From: Carposina sasakii
Taxonomy: Eukaryota > Arthropoda > Insecta > Lepidoptera > Carposinidae
NCBI GenBank assembly: GCA_014607495.2
Contig: CP053157.1
Coordinates: forward strand, 6,138,001 to 6,202,000
Length of the DNA: 64,000 bases
Direction of reading: 5' to 3'
Below are positions 23,491-37,108 of the stretch, one piece after another. Below the pieces are notes generated by a model that made no database searches, had not been told where the DNA came from, and saw nothing but the letters and a program-made list of their open reading frames with translations. Numbering within the stretch: the stretch's first letter is position 1; each line of letters starts with the position of its first letter. The position numbers and the translations under genes are program-made.

Positions 23491-25720
23491 TAAGTGTAAG
23501 GTCTTATTAAATTAGTCAACTTTCTTTTAACTATATAGGTATATTAACTAGATAGACAAGAAAAAAAATCGCAGTAACTTATCAATATGTTAGTGTATGT
23601 AAAAGACATTCAAATACCTAGACGAACCAAAATATAGCCATAAATCTTAAGCCCCTATCGAATATTCGTAACCGTATCCGAAGATTAACGGATACTCGGA
23701 AACGTTGCGGACAAGTGACAAAATATCCATTGCGGGGTAGAACGAACGGATTTACGCCTGGAGACGTAATCGGGTAAAACATGCCTTATTGCTCGCATAT
23801 AGTGTACGAAAATCAGTACATAAATAAAATAATTAACACAATACTGACAATTTCTATATTGAGCCAATTAAGGAGATATTTTATAAATAGGTAACTTCCG
23901 CTTAAACCCTCGTAGAGCAATTAAACTTTTGTCATTGAAAAGATTCTAAATACATAATCGATTTTGTAAAACTTACTGATAGACTCTTATATTATAAACT
24001 ACATATTATAACCATAACTTATCTTATTATTAGATTTGTAATATAGCGTAATAGATCTAATTTTAGTGATATGTCGCAGGCATATTGCTCAATATACCGT
24101 ATTACAAAGGGGCTAGGAATTTTGAATAATGATAATGCTTAAGCTTTTAACAAAATAGATATTACCTACTAGTGTTACACCACCGATCGTTAACTTATAA
24201 TAACAAACAATGGATGCAAAACACAGCGGAAGTTGCTGTACTGCAATGATTGTGCTATGACAGGATGGTCCCTCCATTAAATAGGCTTGCGGTATTGAAG
24301 AGTTTAGTAAAATCTAGGTTCATTGTGAAGCTGGCACTTGTCACGTGTATCCAAGTGAATTATGCTTTAATAGAACTTTCAACTACATTGAGTTCAGAAA
24401 AAACTGCGGTAATGTTTCTTTATATGTTACTAGCGCCCGCCCATGACTTCTTCCATATAAACATTAGAATTCTAGTGACTAGTGTTTTCCGTTTTCATTC
24501 ACATATCCTATTCTATTACCTTTACTTTACTAATATACAATTATGTAATAGAATGGTAGATACCTATGCATGTTGGTAAATTAAAAGGCATATAATTATT
24601 CTGATTACAAAATCAAATAAAATCTTGGAATAATCTGTCTGTTGGCGACGTTATAAAAACAGTAACAATTAAGAGAATAAATTGTTGACAAATTGGCTGA
24701 GTTATGGCTGCAGCTCGAGCCAAGTGCTATCCCGAAAAAGTTATGGCTATTCGTATACGGGCTGCAAATATTCTACAATAAAATGTGCATAAAGTATACC
24801 TACGTAGTCAGTAGAAATAAAATGATTATTCTCCATAAAGAAAAAAATGTTCTCTGTCCTTATAACAAGATTCTCCCGTTTTTTCATGGTACGTAGGTAC
24901 TTGGTATTGAAAATTTGACAATGCGACTACCGCGAATAGGTAAGCTTTTGACCATAGAGTTTTTGTCTTACAACTATCTAATACTAATTATTTAGGTATG
25001 TAGAGGTTTTATAAAAGGCTGTGAATATCACTTGATACGGCCAGGCATATAGTGAGGTAAATATATATATGTATATTAGACCAGTTGTCCATAGTTTTCA
25101 CGATTTCGCTGGAATAAAATCTATATTAGAGAGTGAGCTTTATTTTTTTTATGTGATTCTATAATTTTTGTAGGAATTCTATAAAAATAATAACAATATA
25201 TTTCATCCGATTTTGAAACCAGCACCTACTAAGGAAACAAATTTGCAAAGAAAAAAATAAGGAGACAAATTAAGTACTACAAGATAGAGATGTACAAAGA
25301 TGGTCAATTACATCGTATTTCAGTGTAATGGTATTGAACGGTCGTTCAGGACGTTAAGCGCCATTTTATAGTTCTTCGCGGCGACCCCGAGTTTTCTTCT
25401 CAAACTTTGCCAATTATAGGAGGGAATGGTAAAAATTTCAAATTACGTTATCTGTATGGACATTTAGAAGTTGATAAAGGATAGGGATTACGAATGGACT
25501 GGGCTGTAAGGGGCCAAGTTTTGAAGTCATATTACTAACTGGCGGACGCTAACGCGGATGAATTCGTCCGCATAATCTTTAGTATTTCCAGTGGAGGAAT
25601 TCATGTGAATTTCGGGAAATCATTTTGTTACGCTTCCTTACACCTATCAGAGATGTAATATTTCAGCTTTTTCCAGTCATCAGAAGTCTATGTGCGTTAT
25701 CTATCAGTCAGTCAACACCG
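23491..25720. other. No gene seen
   Basis: Non-coding AT-rich sequence. A 109-codon open frame at 24250-24579 is hydrophobic but has no domain, no splice context and no homology I recognise, so I do not call it a gene. Confidence 0.4.
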
Positions 25721-25854
25721 GCCCACTGATTACGTAAAAAACGAGCGCTCGGCGTCCTCCCGCGCCCCGCACCTCGCCCCGCGCACACACACACTCTCAA
25801 GTATCGCGATCGCGCGACTTCGGCTTTACTATTGCTTTTACGTAATCAGAGGGC
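25721..25854. mobile_element. GC-rich MITE (134 bp)
   Basis: Ends gcccactgattacgtaaaa (25721-25739) and ttttacgtaatcagagggc (25836-25854) are inverted repeats with one mismatch. The interior is very GC-rich (gcgctcggcgtcctcccgcg, cctcgccccgcgcac), unlike everything around it. Confidence 0.75.
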
Positions 25855-26014
25855 TGTGGGACCATGCTCTGTAGCATAATATACCTGCTACATCTAAGGA
25901 GATGGCTAACTGATCATTCACATTTCTGTCCCTGCTATGCTAATCGTGACTGTGGGATTTTCGTCATTAACCTGCAGCACTGGCCACCCCATTTCGGAAA
26001 CACAGTCACCTATA

Positions 26015-26395
26015 CAGGGTTATTTTTGGTAGTCAACGTTCCCGAAAACTACGGAATCTCCTCATCATCACGATCATTTTTCTCCATAGAAGCATACCTG
26101 GGAATTGTCCGGTTTCCAAAATATTGGGGTCCAAAGTTGAGTAAATAGACTGAGTTTTTCTGCATAAATGCACATAGACGCGCATAGCAAGATTTTTTTC
26201 ACGAGAAATAATTAATATCTGTCTATGAAAAAACTACCGTAAACACTGGACACTATAAATTTCGACCGAACAAGTAATTTAAAAAAAAATAAAAAAAAGA
26301 CATCATTTCCCAGCTTTTTATTTGACATAAACTTACTTTATTTGATGTATAGAGTACGTACCCTTCGTTAAAGGTGACCACGAAAAAACACCCTG
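26015..26395. mobile_element. Mariner-type MITE, copy 2 (inverted)
   Basis: Full-length inverted copy of 11655-12037. It begins cagggttatttttggtagtc and ends cgaaaaaacaccctg. The shared interior includes cgttcccgaaaactacggaa and atgcacatagacgcgc. The TA site is intact on the left and appears mutated (tt) on the right. Confidence 0.85.
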
Positions 26396-27782
26396 TTATG
26401 TATGTATGTGAATGATTTTAATTTCGACAGTCCCACCACAAAATAAACACGAACCTAGTAACATAAGGTAAATGCTCACTATCCAAAGTTCAATGAAACA
26501 ACAAAACACGTACATCAAAGTACGTTTACCTTGTTTCATAACATAACACACTCGAATTTCCCGCCGTATAAGCCCTCAAAGGGAAAGTAGCGTCCCTTTT
26601 ATAACACAATACAAACATGAATTCCGTGTACCGTGAAATAACAGCAAAACAATGAAAGGAAATAAACGTTAGCATGCGGAATGAAGACGCTGAGAAACGA
26701 CGTTCTTTATCGTTCGACGAAATAAAGAAGAATGCAAAGAGTTATAAAAAGAGAGTCGCAATAATTGCATAGTTTTCATAATGATTGAGACAAAACTTTA
26801 TTGGCTTAGTACATTATCAAATTTTATCTTGTCTATAATTTTATATTGGTCGAATGATATTCGAGTTAGGGTACTCGGATATTTTACATTTTGTCACATA
26901 TTTCATCTTATAATACTATGATTTTTACTATCTATTCTCAACACGGGACAATATAATTAAATTAGGTAAGTAGGTAGTTATAAAACATCTCCACGTCAGA
27001 CCAGCTCACTCCTGTGTAAAAGCACCCTTTAACTTTTTTGTATACAAAGATAGTATTTTAAATGAATTCCCATAGAGATTATACTGTAAAAAATATATAT
27101 TAATAAAATCAAACACCTTGAAATAAGTAACATGGACTGAACTACGCTATTTACTTGGCAGCCGCGTGATCCCTGCATAGTTTCCCGCCCATATATTTAT
27201 CACCTGTCAATCGATCAGCGACTGTCCTTTGTATGTCACCGTGTGACGCTGTATTCTCTTTTCTATGCTGTTGTAAAAGTTTAAAAATGTGCAGCTATTT
27301 AATTGTCAAGCTATTCTTTATCAGAATAAAGGATTTTTCTATTTAAATCAAGAGACATAAATATAATGTAAACTCAATAGGTAGGTTTTGTGAAAAATAG
27401 TGGAATTCCAAGTTGTACATATCATTCGATCTTATGAATGAAAATACGTTATCTGATCTGAGCATAAACCTTACTCGGACTTTACCATACAAATAGTCAT
27501 TTAACACTATATAATTTCATCTAATACCTCTACAGCAGTAGTTATACAAAATTCCAATTTCGGTAATGCACTGTCTCTATAAAAATTATTTAACTGTAAC
27601 ATTACCATTCATGATCTAAAAATACCCTCCAATTACCGATTACCCTCACACAGATCGGTGTACCACAACAATAGCCAAAACCACACTCATAATACCCGTT
27701 AGTCGTGTAATAAGTGTATCAATTTCTTACCTACTTCCTAAACATTACCACGTACAACTTAAATAACAACTTTAATATTAAC
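26396..27782. other. Intergenic sequence upstream of the PDZ gene
   Basis: Non-coding. It should contain the promoter of the gene starting at 27783, but no core promoter element stands out. Confidence 0.4.
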
Positions 27783-30700
27783 ATGGATGAAAAACCGAAA
27801 AACGTAAGTTTGTTTGCCTCAACTTTATAATTAACTGAAACTATGTTAATATAAAGTTGTGTTGTAAAATGTTTGGTAACAAAATCTTTACGGGGTAAGT
27901 TGCATTCATTATTTAGTCATAGCAGACTCAAGTTTATTACCACTTTTAGTTATTTTAAACCATAGGATGGTATTTATTTTTGTACTATAATCCAAGTGAC
28001 TACTGTCTCTAAGTTAGTTTCTAAGCAGTCAATATTACTATAATACTTAACATTTAATAACAGTTTTCTTATTAATTTTATAAAAAATCATCTGAAAATA
28101 AAAGTTACGAGTACTTTAACTACATCAAATACTGTAGTCGTAGTCGAATTAAACATTTTCAGTACACTAACATCATTATATTTTTCTAGTCTGTATAGAT
28201 TAACTATGAGCAGACTGTGGTTTACATTATGACATTGTAACTAAGAGTTATATTCAGATAAAAAAATATATTTATTCCTAAGTCATATTGCTAAAGAAAT
28301 TCCGAGGTATTAGATTCTAGTTAGGGACTGGAATTGGATGCACGCACCTATGGATAAAGGCTCAAAATAAACAATACTATACAGGGTGTAAAAAGACAAC
28401 GATGTTTTTTTAATACCTCGTATTCTTTGCAAGGTTACGATCATTTTCTTCTATGGAACCAACCCTGGGAAACGACAAAAAAATATGAAAAAATACTGTC
28501 ATTTCGTTTGATGCTAAGAGTACAAATGTACCTACAAAACTAACATTATAACATTTTACATGGTATCTTTGAAAAAAATGTTTTTTAACCGATTTCAGAT
28601 GAATTTATGTAAAAAAAATGATAATACTAATGTAACTTTGCACCTCAATATCTTGGAAACCCGTGGTTTCCCAGGGGTGCTTCCATTGAAAAAAATAATC
28701 GTGATGTTTCAAAGAATACGAAGTATTAAAATAACAAAGTTGTCTTTTTACACCCAGTAGGTTAATAACTTGAAATCGGCGAAATATGTTTTCTTCAGCG
28801 CTGATGAGGGGTTTCATTTCTGTGGTGATTCGGGGCTTCATTGGAATACATAAGCTGCATTCTTGTCTTCTCCATTTTAGTACTTTTTACAGAAAAAATT
28901 ACTATATAGAAATTTAGAAGAAGAACTCCAAAAAGCAGCAGCAAAGCCAACATGGCAGTCAAGCAATGAAGGAGTTCATGAGAGGGTCAGCTTCGAAGAT
29001 ACTATATGGGGCTTCAACTTAGCCGGAGGTTCAGATTATAACATACCTTTACGGGTAACTCAAGTTAGTTGCCTTACATACTATTTAATTATTTTTATTT
29101 TATACAAGTAAATAATATAATGGAACAAAAGTGGAACGTTTGTTTTTTTAGCATATTTACACCTATTTTATTAATATCTGTGGTACTATAGATCAAAATG
29201 TAAGAATCTTTTATGCATGTGTTTATTAATTTATTTTTCATAAATCATGAGGTTTCGCAAACCTAAAGCACAGGCCCAGCCTAGTTTAGGTAAATTTTAT
29301 ATACTACCTATTTAAATATTAAGATTTTTAATGTATGTATACCAAATGTTTGATATTGAATAAATTTTATTATCATTATTTATTCAACGGACAATAATTT
29401 TCCGGCGTTGTAGCGCCGATAAAACTAATCTAATACTCGTATACTGTTAATATTGCTGCAATATTTTCACATATATAAAATCTTAAGTGGAATTTGAATA
29501 TTCATCATTATGTTCATTTTCATTATAACCATTAACATAGCAGGATTGTTTGTTTCCATTATGGGAACGAGATGGCACCTACCTGCGGAGTGCAGAGCAA
29601 CATCTCGCTTCCATAATGAAAAAGAGTATGTGCCCTGTATCATAGAGGAATGAGATGTCACATAGTGTTAATGTCCGTAAGTGTCAAGGACTGGAATTGT
29701 GAGGTACCGGAAAGTCTCATGGTGTATCGAGGCAGTTAGTAATCGAGAAATTAAATTGCAGGTAAAAGAATCCAGCCGTGCTGAGCATGCAGGAATAAAA
29801 GTTGGAGATATATTGAAAAGTATTAACAATATAGAAACTACCACGATAACTGTCAAAGAAGCACACGCCATGATCCTCGAGTCCGGATTTGAGATTAAAC
29901 TTGCCTTTTCTGCGTAAGTTTTGATCCATCCAATAAATTGCTTAACATCAGGCACGATGGCGGTCAAATATTTGCCTCGCTAATTGAAAAAATAATAATT
30001 AAAAACAAGTGTGAAATGAACATAATGTAAATAATAAAAGTTATTAATTGGAAACTTATGTAATCTAAATAAGCACAAAGTCAAATTTATAGTAGATGTA
30101 CTATAAGTAACAAGTTCGCTTTGATGTAAAGATAAACTAGTTTTAAAAACAGTCTAGCTAGACTGTATTCGGCTCTTACATCAATAATGAACATTGATGA
30201 TATCTTTTGTTACAGACCTGACGTGGTAGAACCAACGTATTATATGTACCAAGATGAGTATGTAAGTTACATTAAATTCTATTCAAACTAGGTAATATAG
30301 CAATGTAGTTTTTAGATTTTTTACACTTATTACAAAACCAACCTTAAAGTACATAAGTTGTTGTACATCATTGTTGCAAATAAATACGGCTATTATTTTA
30401 GTAGGAGTACCGATTTATTTATAATTGAAATTATTAATAATTTGGTACTATCGGCCCTTAGTGCTCTGTCTACCCCGTAAGGGATAAAGGCGTGATTATA
30501 TGTATGTATGTATGAAATTATTTGAAGAGTTTTCACAAACTTCAAACTGTAACCAACTCGCTTCTAGGCAACGAACTAGATTGTGTAAAATATTCGTTAC
30601 AAGTATCTTTAAGAATACAGGGTTTAAGTAAAGATTATAAGCCTAATTATTAAAATCTGACGTCATATTCAGAAATTAGATGACCCCGCAATGTATAGTG

Positions 30701-32061
30701 AGCTCTAACGATTTAACGCCAATGCCTGATCGCAAATGCAAGACTCGTATCGCAATAGACGTGCAAAATATAATACACTACTGCTTATATACCTATATTT
30801 ATGTTATTGATCTTATATTTTCAATATCTACGCCGTATCTATAAATGGATAAATAAATCTTCAGGACATAATTTAAAAACACAATTGAATAGACTACGTA
30901 ATTCCACAAGTTACCTAGCTAATTAGTCGAGAACGGAAACATTCTACTTACCTTTTTATTTCCGCACTAAACCACTTATACCAATTTGCAGGAGGAGGAA
31001 CAAAAGGAAGGACGGAGGCTGCTCGAGTTGGAATCTCGAAAACAGATAATGACATTCAAAGGAGCTAAAACGGTTTGTATTTTAATTATCCACTTTCTTA
31101 TTAACTAGCGCTTCAGAGATTCAAAAGAAGCCACTTAAGACGTCTTGTAGTCTGACACTCTGAGAAAGGATTTTGAAAATACAAATTTTGTCTACTAGAA
31201 ACATGTAACTACAATATTACTATCAGTTTTCGATTATAAAATAGTTATGCATACATAAAAAAGACACGGCCGTGTTCCCGAAATAGGGTAGATAAAACTG
31301 CAGATCCATATATGAGATCCAACAGTCATGCTTAGTATAGCGAAGACAGATTTTTTAAAATTATTTTTTATATAATATAATTATAATAAATACAATCTAT
31401 TATATGTTATTGTACTACTTAATACTACTACGGTCACGCGGACAATGTTGCGGGCATCGGCATTATTTTATAATTTGATCTTTTTATCTTTAGAATGAAA
31501 CTTGGAGTCTAGCCTGGCCGTGCAATAAGAAGCGCGACGTTATGTACAAAGAATCCAATTGCTTCATGGTCCCAAGCAAATATGAATCTAAACATTTGTA
31601 AGTATACCACTTGTATGCAATATTGATATACTCGTAATTAAAGTGGGAGCATCTGACAAGGGTTTAACAGAAACCTTGACGTACAACAACGCTTGATAAC
31701 GTAACATATTTCGATCGAAATTATTGGGGATTGTCATTAGAAATTTGACACACCAGCTGATCCAACCTATCTAATTAAATTCCAACCTAATGTACGTATT
31801 TCAAGTCGGATTAAGAGCTTATCACACTGCTGCTCGATACTTATTTTTATAAATATGAATTGGAATGGTGGAATTTGGAATATTGAATATATAATTTCTT
31901 TCTTGCTTTCTTGTTTTCTCTTTTTCTCTATTGAGTCAGTGTAGGTAAACTTCCACTCCTAGCCTCTGTACTTCCTAGTATATTTGCGTCTGTTCATACA
32001 ATATAATTTTATATTTTTCAGGGACAGAATACCAAACGTGACAGAATCAGGTACCGCCTAA
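27783..32061 (+). CDS. PDZ-domain protein (ZASP/PDLIM-like PDZ), seven exons, about 204 aa
   Basis: Exons 27783-27803, 28893-29063, 29762-29913, 30216-30261, 30992-31072, 31494-31597 and 32022-32061 join in frame with GT/AG introns, and phases match at every junction. An alternative acceptor at 28881 would add four residues. Exons 2 and 3 encode one PDZ domain. WGFNLAGGSDYNIPL is the carboxylate-binding loop plus strand B, in the GF-x-L variant seen in ZASP/PDLIM-type PDZ domains. It continues with AEHAGIKVGDILKSIN and AHAMI. PDZ domains bind short C-terminal or internal peptides and act as scaffolds; this class is often at actin or Z-disc structures. After the PDZ comes an acidic YYMYQDEYEEEQ linker, then a conserved-looking ETWSLAWPCNKKRDVMY segment. 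No LIM domain follows. Start chosen at ATG 27783 because it sits directly before a consensus donor. The exact orthologue is not identified. Confidence 0.82.
28382..28757. mobile_element. Mariner-type MITE with long TIRs, in the first intron of the PDZ gene
   Basis: Ends cagggtgtaaaaagacaac and gttgtctttttacacccag are inverted repeats, and similarity continues inward for about 100 bp. It is flanked by TA (28380-28381 and 28758-28759). The interior resembles copies at 11655 and 26015. Non-coding. Confidence 0.85.
30449..30510 (-). repeat. Dispersed repeat (inverted partner at 35276-35338)
   Basis: ctatcggcccttagtgctct and taccccgtaagggataaagg are the reverse complement, with few changes, of the sequence at 35276-35338. 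It lies in an intron of the PDZ gene. Confidence 0.75.
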
Positions 32062-35000
32062 TAAACCCCAATTAAGTACGTTCCAGTCAAATGTCATTTT
32101 ATAAAGATAAAGCCTTGCAAATAAAATTATAAGGGGTCAATTATGTATATTAAATAGTATTTTATAAACGTATTAGGAAGTAATTGTTTAGTTTGTTTTC
32201 CTATCAAACAAGGATACATAATTTTTGCCCAGTACTTGGGTGAACGCATGAGGATGCACCGTTATCGTTCTATTGATTACTATCTAACATTACATTAAAA
32301 AATTATGAGCCTTGGAGAAAGTAACATTATTACTCGATGGAATGAACAGATTCTTCACCGATATGTTTGCTCCAATAGGAAGCCTCATTTTTCGCGTTCG
32401 TCAAGCAACGTGATGATTTCTAATTGGGAATGTTGCGACGACAAACGTCGATGCCAAATGATGTTACATTGTCATAGTACACTGTGCTTATGCAGAACTT
32501 TACTAGAATACATGAGCTGTATCTTCTTCCGCAGGGTGGCTACTTAACAGCAAAAAAGATATTGTAAATATTGCTTGACACTCCACTCCACACATGTATT
32601 TCCCAGTGTGTACCTATAAAAAATAAAAAAGGTTCTTCTTCGCTATAATTTCAAGTAGCTGGGACACAAACAAAATTGATTTTATCTACTGTAACCTTTA
32701 CCAGCACAGGAACTGCCTAAATATAAGTACCTTCAAGGTTCTCTACCGAATACCTCCCAATTGTTTTTAGTTTGTGTTGTTTTAGGACTAATGAGTTGTT
32801 TGAACTTTACTCATGCTCTGTCCTGTCCCGTAACCCATGTCTGATTGGATTTCCACATGTATTATTACTTATCTTTTGTTATTCATTTTCAAATATTCAG
32901 AGTTGCGTTGATCAGATTAATAAAATTTTGATTGTTATTTACTGCTTTTCATCGACTTAGTATTAGATATTAATAGATATCAGTTGTTACAAAACAAGTT
33001 TAGAAAGAATATTGATCGTTTTGAGGAATCATCTATCTATCTATGCAGGATAATATTATAATAGTATTATTAACGTGATGATTATCTGTCGACTATATTG
33101 TGTTCGACGTATCCATATATAGGTAGGTACATATTTCTGTTATACTATCATAAATACAAGCACAAACAATAGAAGCATATGAAAAGCATTGAACGAATAA
33201 AAGCTCCCAATAAATCGCCCAAATAGAAGCCACTGTAGGTTCCCAGAAATCAGGAATATAATAAATACGACATTAAGTAGGTAGAACCATTCTATTCTTT
33301 GAGAGCCGTTTCAAAGGGTAGATACTAGATAGACTTTTTCCAATTGTCACTTAGCCCATGTGAAGGATAAAGATACTACTGTCTGTATCTTGATCAAGTA
33401 TTGAAATATAAGACTTCATAATCAGAATAAAATAATAAGACTGCGTGGTGGTGGGTACTTAAATATCACTAGGTACTCCAACCCCTCAATATTAACATTT
33501 CAATTTATTATTTTAGATCACATAATATCTGCGTAAAATTTAGACCCATTGTCCACTCTCATGATTAAGACCAATCCAATCTAATTATTCCTGTCAAGCT
33601 CAAATGCAACAAGCTGTTTAGGCTGTAGAGTCTACAGCGGACCAAAGAATATACATACACTCCGTATATACATTATACATTATATACTTATACATTATAT
33701 ACTCCGTGTAAGTACCGTATATACATACACTCGAAAAACATAACCCTAAATTTCTGGCGCATTCGAGTGAAAATTAAAATACATGTCAACGTACTTATCG
33801 AGACAAACATCTCTTGCGTAACCAAGACTCGTAATGTTCCAAAATATATTTACCTTTATAACATTTGCTTTATTTTCACACTTTACCAAATACCCAATTT
33901 CAATATTTCCATTACTTACGTTCCAAAATCCATTATCTCTGTATTCTAACCTCAATCGGCGGTTAAAAGATTAACGGTTAATCCCCGAAGACATTTCTTA
34001 AACTTCGCGCGAAAATGTAACACAATTTAATTGTGAAAAGATTTATTGAGACGAATTTTAGACGGCCATTAGTAGATCCCTTTTCGGAGCATGCAAATTA
34101 CATGTATTTTGAAACTGTTAGAGTAATTAACGATCCTGTTCTAATTTAACTGGACTCACGTTTGTGAAATATTGCTTTATATAAAGAAAATAATAGGGTG
34201 TCAGTGGGTTCGACTAATACCTTAGAACCCAAAGTCAACATTACCTGCCCGTGGTACACCCTGCTATATAACGGACTAAACTCTGACGCTAAATAGCTTA
34301 AATATTTATTTAGAATGTTGCAATTTAGTAACCGGTAACGGTATCCAATAAAAAATGTTTCTGTGCCATTCTCAAAGCGGCGGTAGGCTCACCTCTTACC
34401 TCGTGGAACTCAATAGGCTAACAGGTAAAAAGTGGGTGTGTAGTTTGCACACTTCTGGCCAACCTCTTTGAGGGATAGGATATTATGAATGTAATTATGC
34501 CAAAAGAAGAGTTTAACTCGTGTGTTTATGTATGTTTGATTATATGTAAATTTCGACCACCATTAGCACATTCCCTCTTCTGAAGCACAAATTACATGCA
34601 ATTTGAAGCTGTTTCCGCGCGACCCGAACTTTCGAACATTTGCTAACCTAACGTCCCTACAGCCAAAACTTAGCGTCAGCTCTTTCACGCTAAACACGAT
34701 TTTTATATGCTAGAGTGAGATGGAACAACTTTTTAACGTAAATACACCGGTTTCTATATTTTACGTCACTCCTAGTGCTTCGTCGGTCTAATGCTGGCCA
34801 AGTTTTGGAGTAATTTAAATTGCACTGAAATGTTTCTGTAACTGTATTTATTGTTCCATAATGTGGCAGTTAAATGTAGGGAGTTTTAGCCAGAACTGCT
34901 GTCAATAGTTTGGTCTTTCGTCCAATTTTAGTGTTCATTCATTTACCGCTTTCTACGGGCTTTCTATTCCAGAATATAATTATATTATTTTCAAACATTC

Positions 35001-35275
35001 GTTCACTACTTATACAGCTACAGTTCTATTTCTATAGTTAGTAACAAAAGGGGTATGTTAAATGAGATTCAATATAGAGAACCTACTCAAATAATTTGAG
35101 ATTCGGTTTTTAATTAAGTGATCATATTATCTAAAATACTAAACTATTAAACCTCTACATAGATATTATATAACCTAGCTCAAATCAAATAGATATCTTG
35201 CTTTACGGTACTTTTGATTTACGATCATAATTTTCTGATAATCTATTTAAGTGGTCGCTTAAGAGGGGTTAGATA
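32062..35275. other. No gene seen
   Basis: 3' flank of the PDZ gene and intergenic sequence. A short interval at 34196-34260 begins agggtgtcagtgg and ends gtacaccctgc and may be a tiny relative of the cagggtg MITEs. Local short repeats of 'tatacattata' occur near 33655-33735. Confidence 0.4.
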
Positions 35276-35338
35276 TACATTCATACAATCACGCCTGTAT
35301 CCCTTACGGGGTAGGCAGAGCACCAAGGGCCGATAGAA
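35276..35338 (+). repeat. Dispersed repeat (inverted partner at 30449-30510)
   Basis: atacaatcacgcctgtatcc and cttacggggtaggcagagca match the inverted copy in the PDZ gene intron. Confidence 0.75.
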
Positions 35339-35765
35339 CAACATGGTGCCACTTCTGACCAATTTTGAGGGTATAGTTGAGATGTACGAGTACAAGTTCG
35401 ATTAGTAGTGACAGGTTGTCAGCCCATCGCCTACAAACCACCAAGACCCTCTTGTCCCTCTACTGACTTACAGTATGCCCGGGAAAAGAAGCAGCTGTAG
35501 TATTATACGTCTTTTTTGCACTCCCAGAGCAACATAGAAGAATAGGGGTTAGATATTAAGTGATTTAAATTCTCTTGGACCTCAAATGTATTAAGACTTA
35601 TTGATATTATATTTCAGTAATTACTGTAAATTAAGTTTTCATAACATGAACATAATATCAAAACTCTTAATGAAACAGTGTATTCAGTTTGTCACTTGAT
35701 TTTGTACTCCTTTTCCAATTGTACCCATCTCTTGTAAATTCACTGTGCTGATACAAGGTTTTACT

Positions 35766-35945
35766 AGTATTCGCTGCATTTCCTTCCGTGCATGTTGTAA
35801 GAGTCGACTAAGGAACTCGGGCATTCTCTCAGGTGACAAGCTTGCAACTTATCACTGATTTTTAACATCTGACCCCGATATCCTAAACGCGATTGTAGTA
35901 TCTCCTTTATGATACTGCAGTTCTGACTACTCGATTTCGGAAACA
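35766..35945. repeat. Dispersed repeat copy 2 (partner at 3778-3955)
   Basis: Diverged alignment with 3778-3955 over about 180 bp in the same orientation. Shared words include gaaggaactc/taaggaactc, cttgcaact/ctagcaactt, and ctcctttatgat/ctctttcatgat. Confidence 0.6.
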
Positions 35946-37108
35946 CCGCCGTTTCATGTATATATGTATTGTACCTATGTAAAACCTCAAAAAAAATCAG
36001 TTAACCGCTGGGCATTTTCAACCAAAATATATTGGTGTATTGGTAAAAAGTTTCGTAGCTATGTTTGGCGTGCACGTTTAAACCCATTGTTTGAGCTATA
36101 GAAAATACAATACTGCTTCCGCAAGCGAGCCACAAACAAGCAACACTGCGCTTGACGTTACCTGACCGTGCAATCAAACATTTGAATATTACTTCTAGCC
36201 TTTGGCCGGCGTCGACATAAAATAGTATGGAATAGAATATTTTACTAATCACATCGACTTAGATAGGAATACCAACTGCTCTACACGGGCCATTTTCAAA
36301 TATTGCCACTCAAATTATATCGTGTGGAACGGGTATAGATAGCATGATACAATTTATATATAATATATATAATAAGGGCGCATGTCTACTTGTAATTCCT
36401 AGGTGTGTTGAGTCGAGCTTTGTTTTTTCGTTTTTTTTTAGGAATATAAACTTATTGGTTCAATTTGTTAATCGTGTGTCTTTTCAAAAAAACATTGACC
36501 TAGGTTTATTCTCGAAAATCTAGAGGTAAAAATTCCGTTTAGTTGTTATATACCAAAAGTAGACAGCAGAGACAAGACGCAATCATCAATGAAACTCTTC
36601 TGCCTTTTAACTTTAATAAATGAACGAATTTATTAATAGAGCTAAAATATGCAATTTCAAAGATGCATTAATAGGCAGTATCTAAATTACAGATACTTTT
36701 TGTATTACAAATACTTTTGTAATGACCGTGTCATTACAAAAGATAAACATTGCCTAAATTATACAGATATCCTATATATTTTGCTGTCAAATGTCATTTT
36801 TAAGTAGTGTCTAACTTAGACGCAGTTTTGTAATAACATCGCTTATGTCCAATATTTTTTGTGTTATTATTTATGATTATTTTTTGTTTTCCGAAGCTTC
36901 TGCGGACGTTATATCGATGTTACAGTGCATGTTTATTATGAAACTAATTTCATATTTTGTTTGAAGTAAAAATAAGGAAATTGTTTCTATCCCGGTGCTA
37001 CGAGTACCTTTCCTTTTATAGCCATAATTATTTTTTACCATTTTCGAGGGATATCCCGACTAATTAAGTTTCTTTTTTACTAAACACCACTTAGCAAATA
37101 ATTGTGTT
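35946..37108. other. No gene seen
   Basis: Non-coding AT-rich sequence without recognisable repeat ends. Confidence 0.35.

Noticed and set aside
24250..24579. 109-codon plus-strand open frame
   Set aside because: No domain, no splice or promoter context, and AT-rich hydrophobic composition typical of chance frames.
30700..30790. Searched for CRISPR-like arrays and tandem RNA genes here and elsewhere
   Set aside because: No regularly spaced direct repeats with unique spacers were found anywhere in the window.
34196..34262. Tiny inverted-repeat element with agggtgt/acaccct ends
   Set aside because: Arms are only about seven bases, too short to separate from chance.
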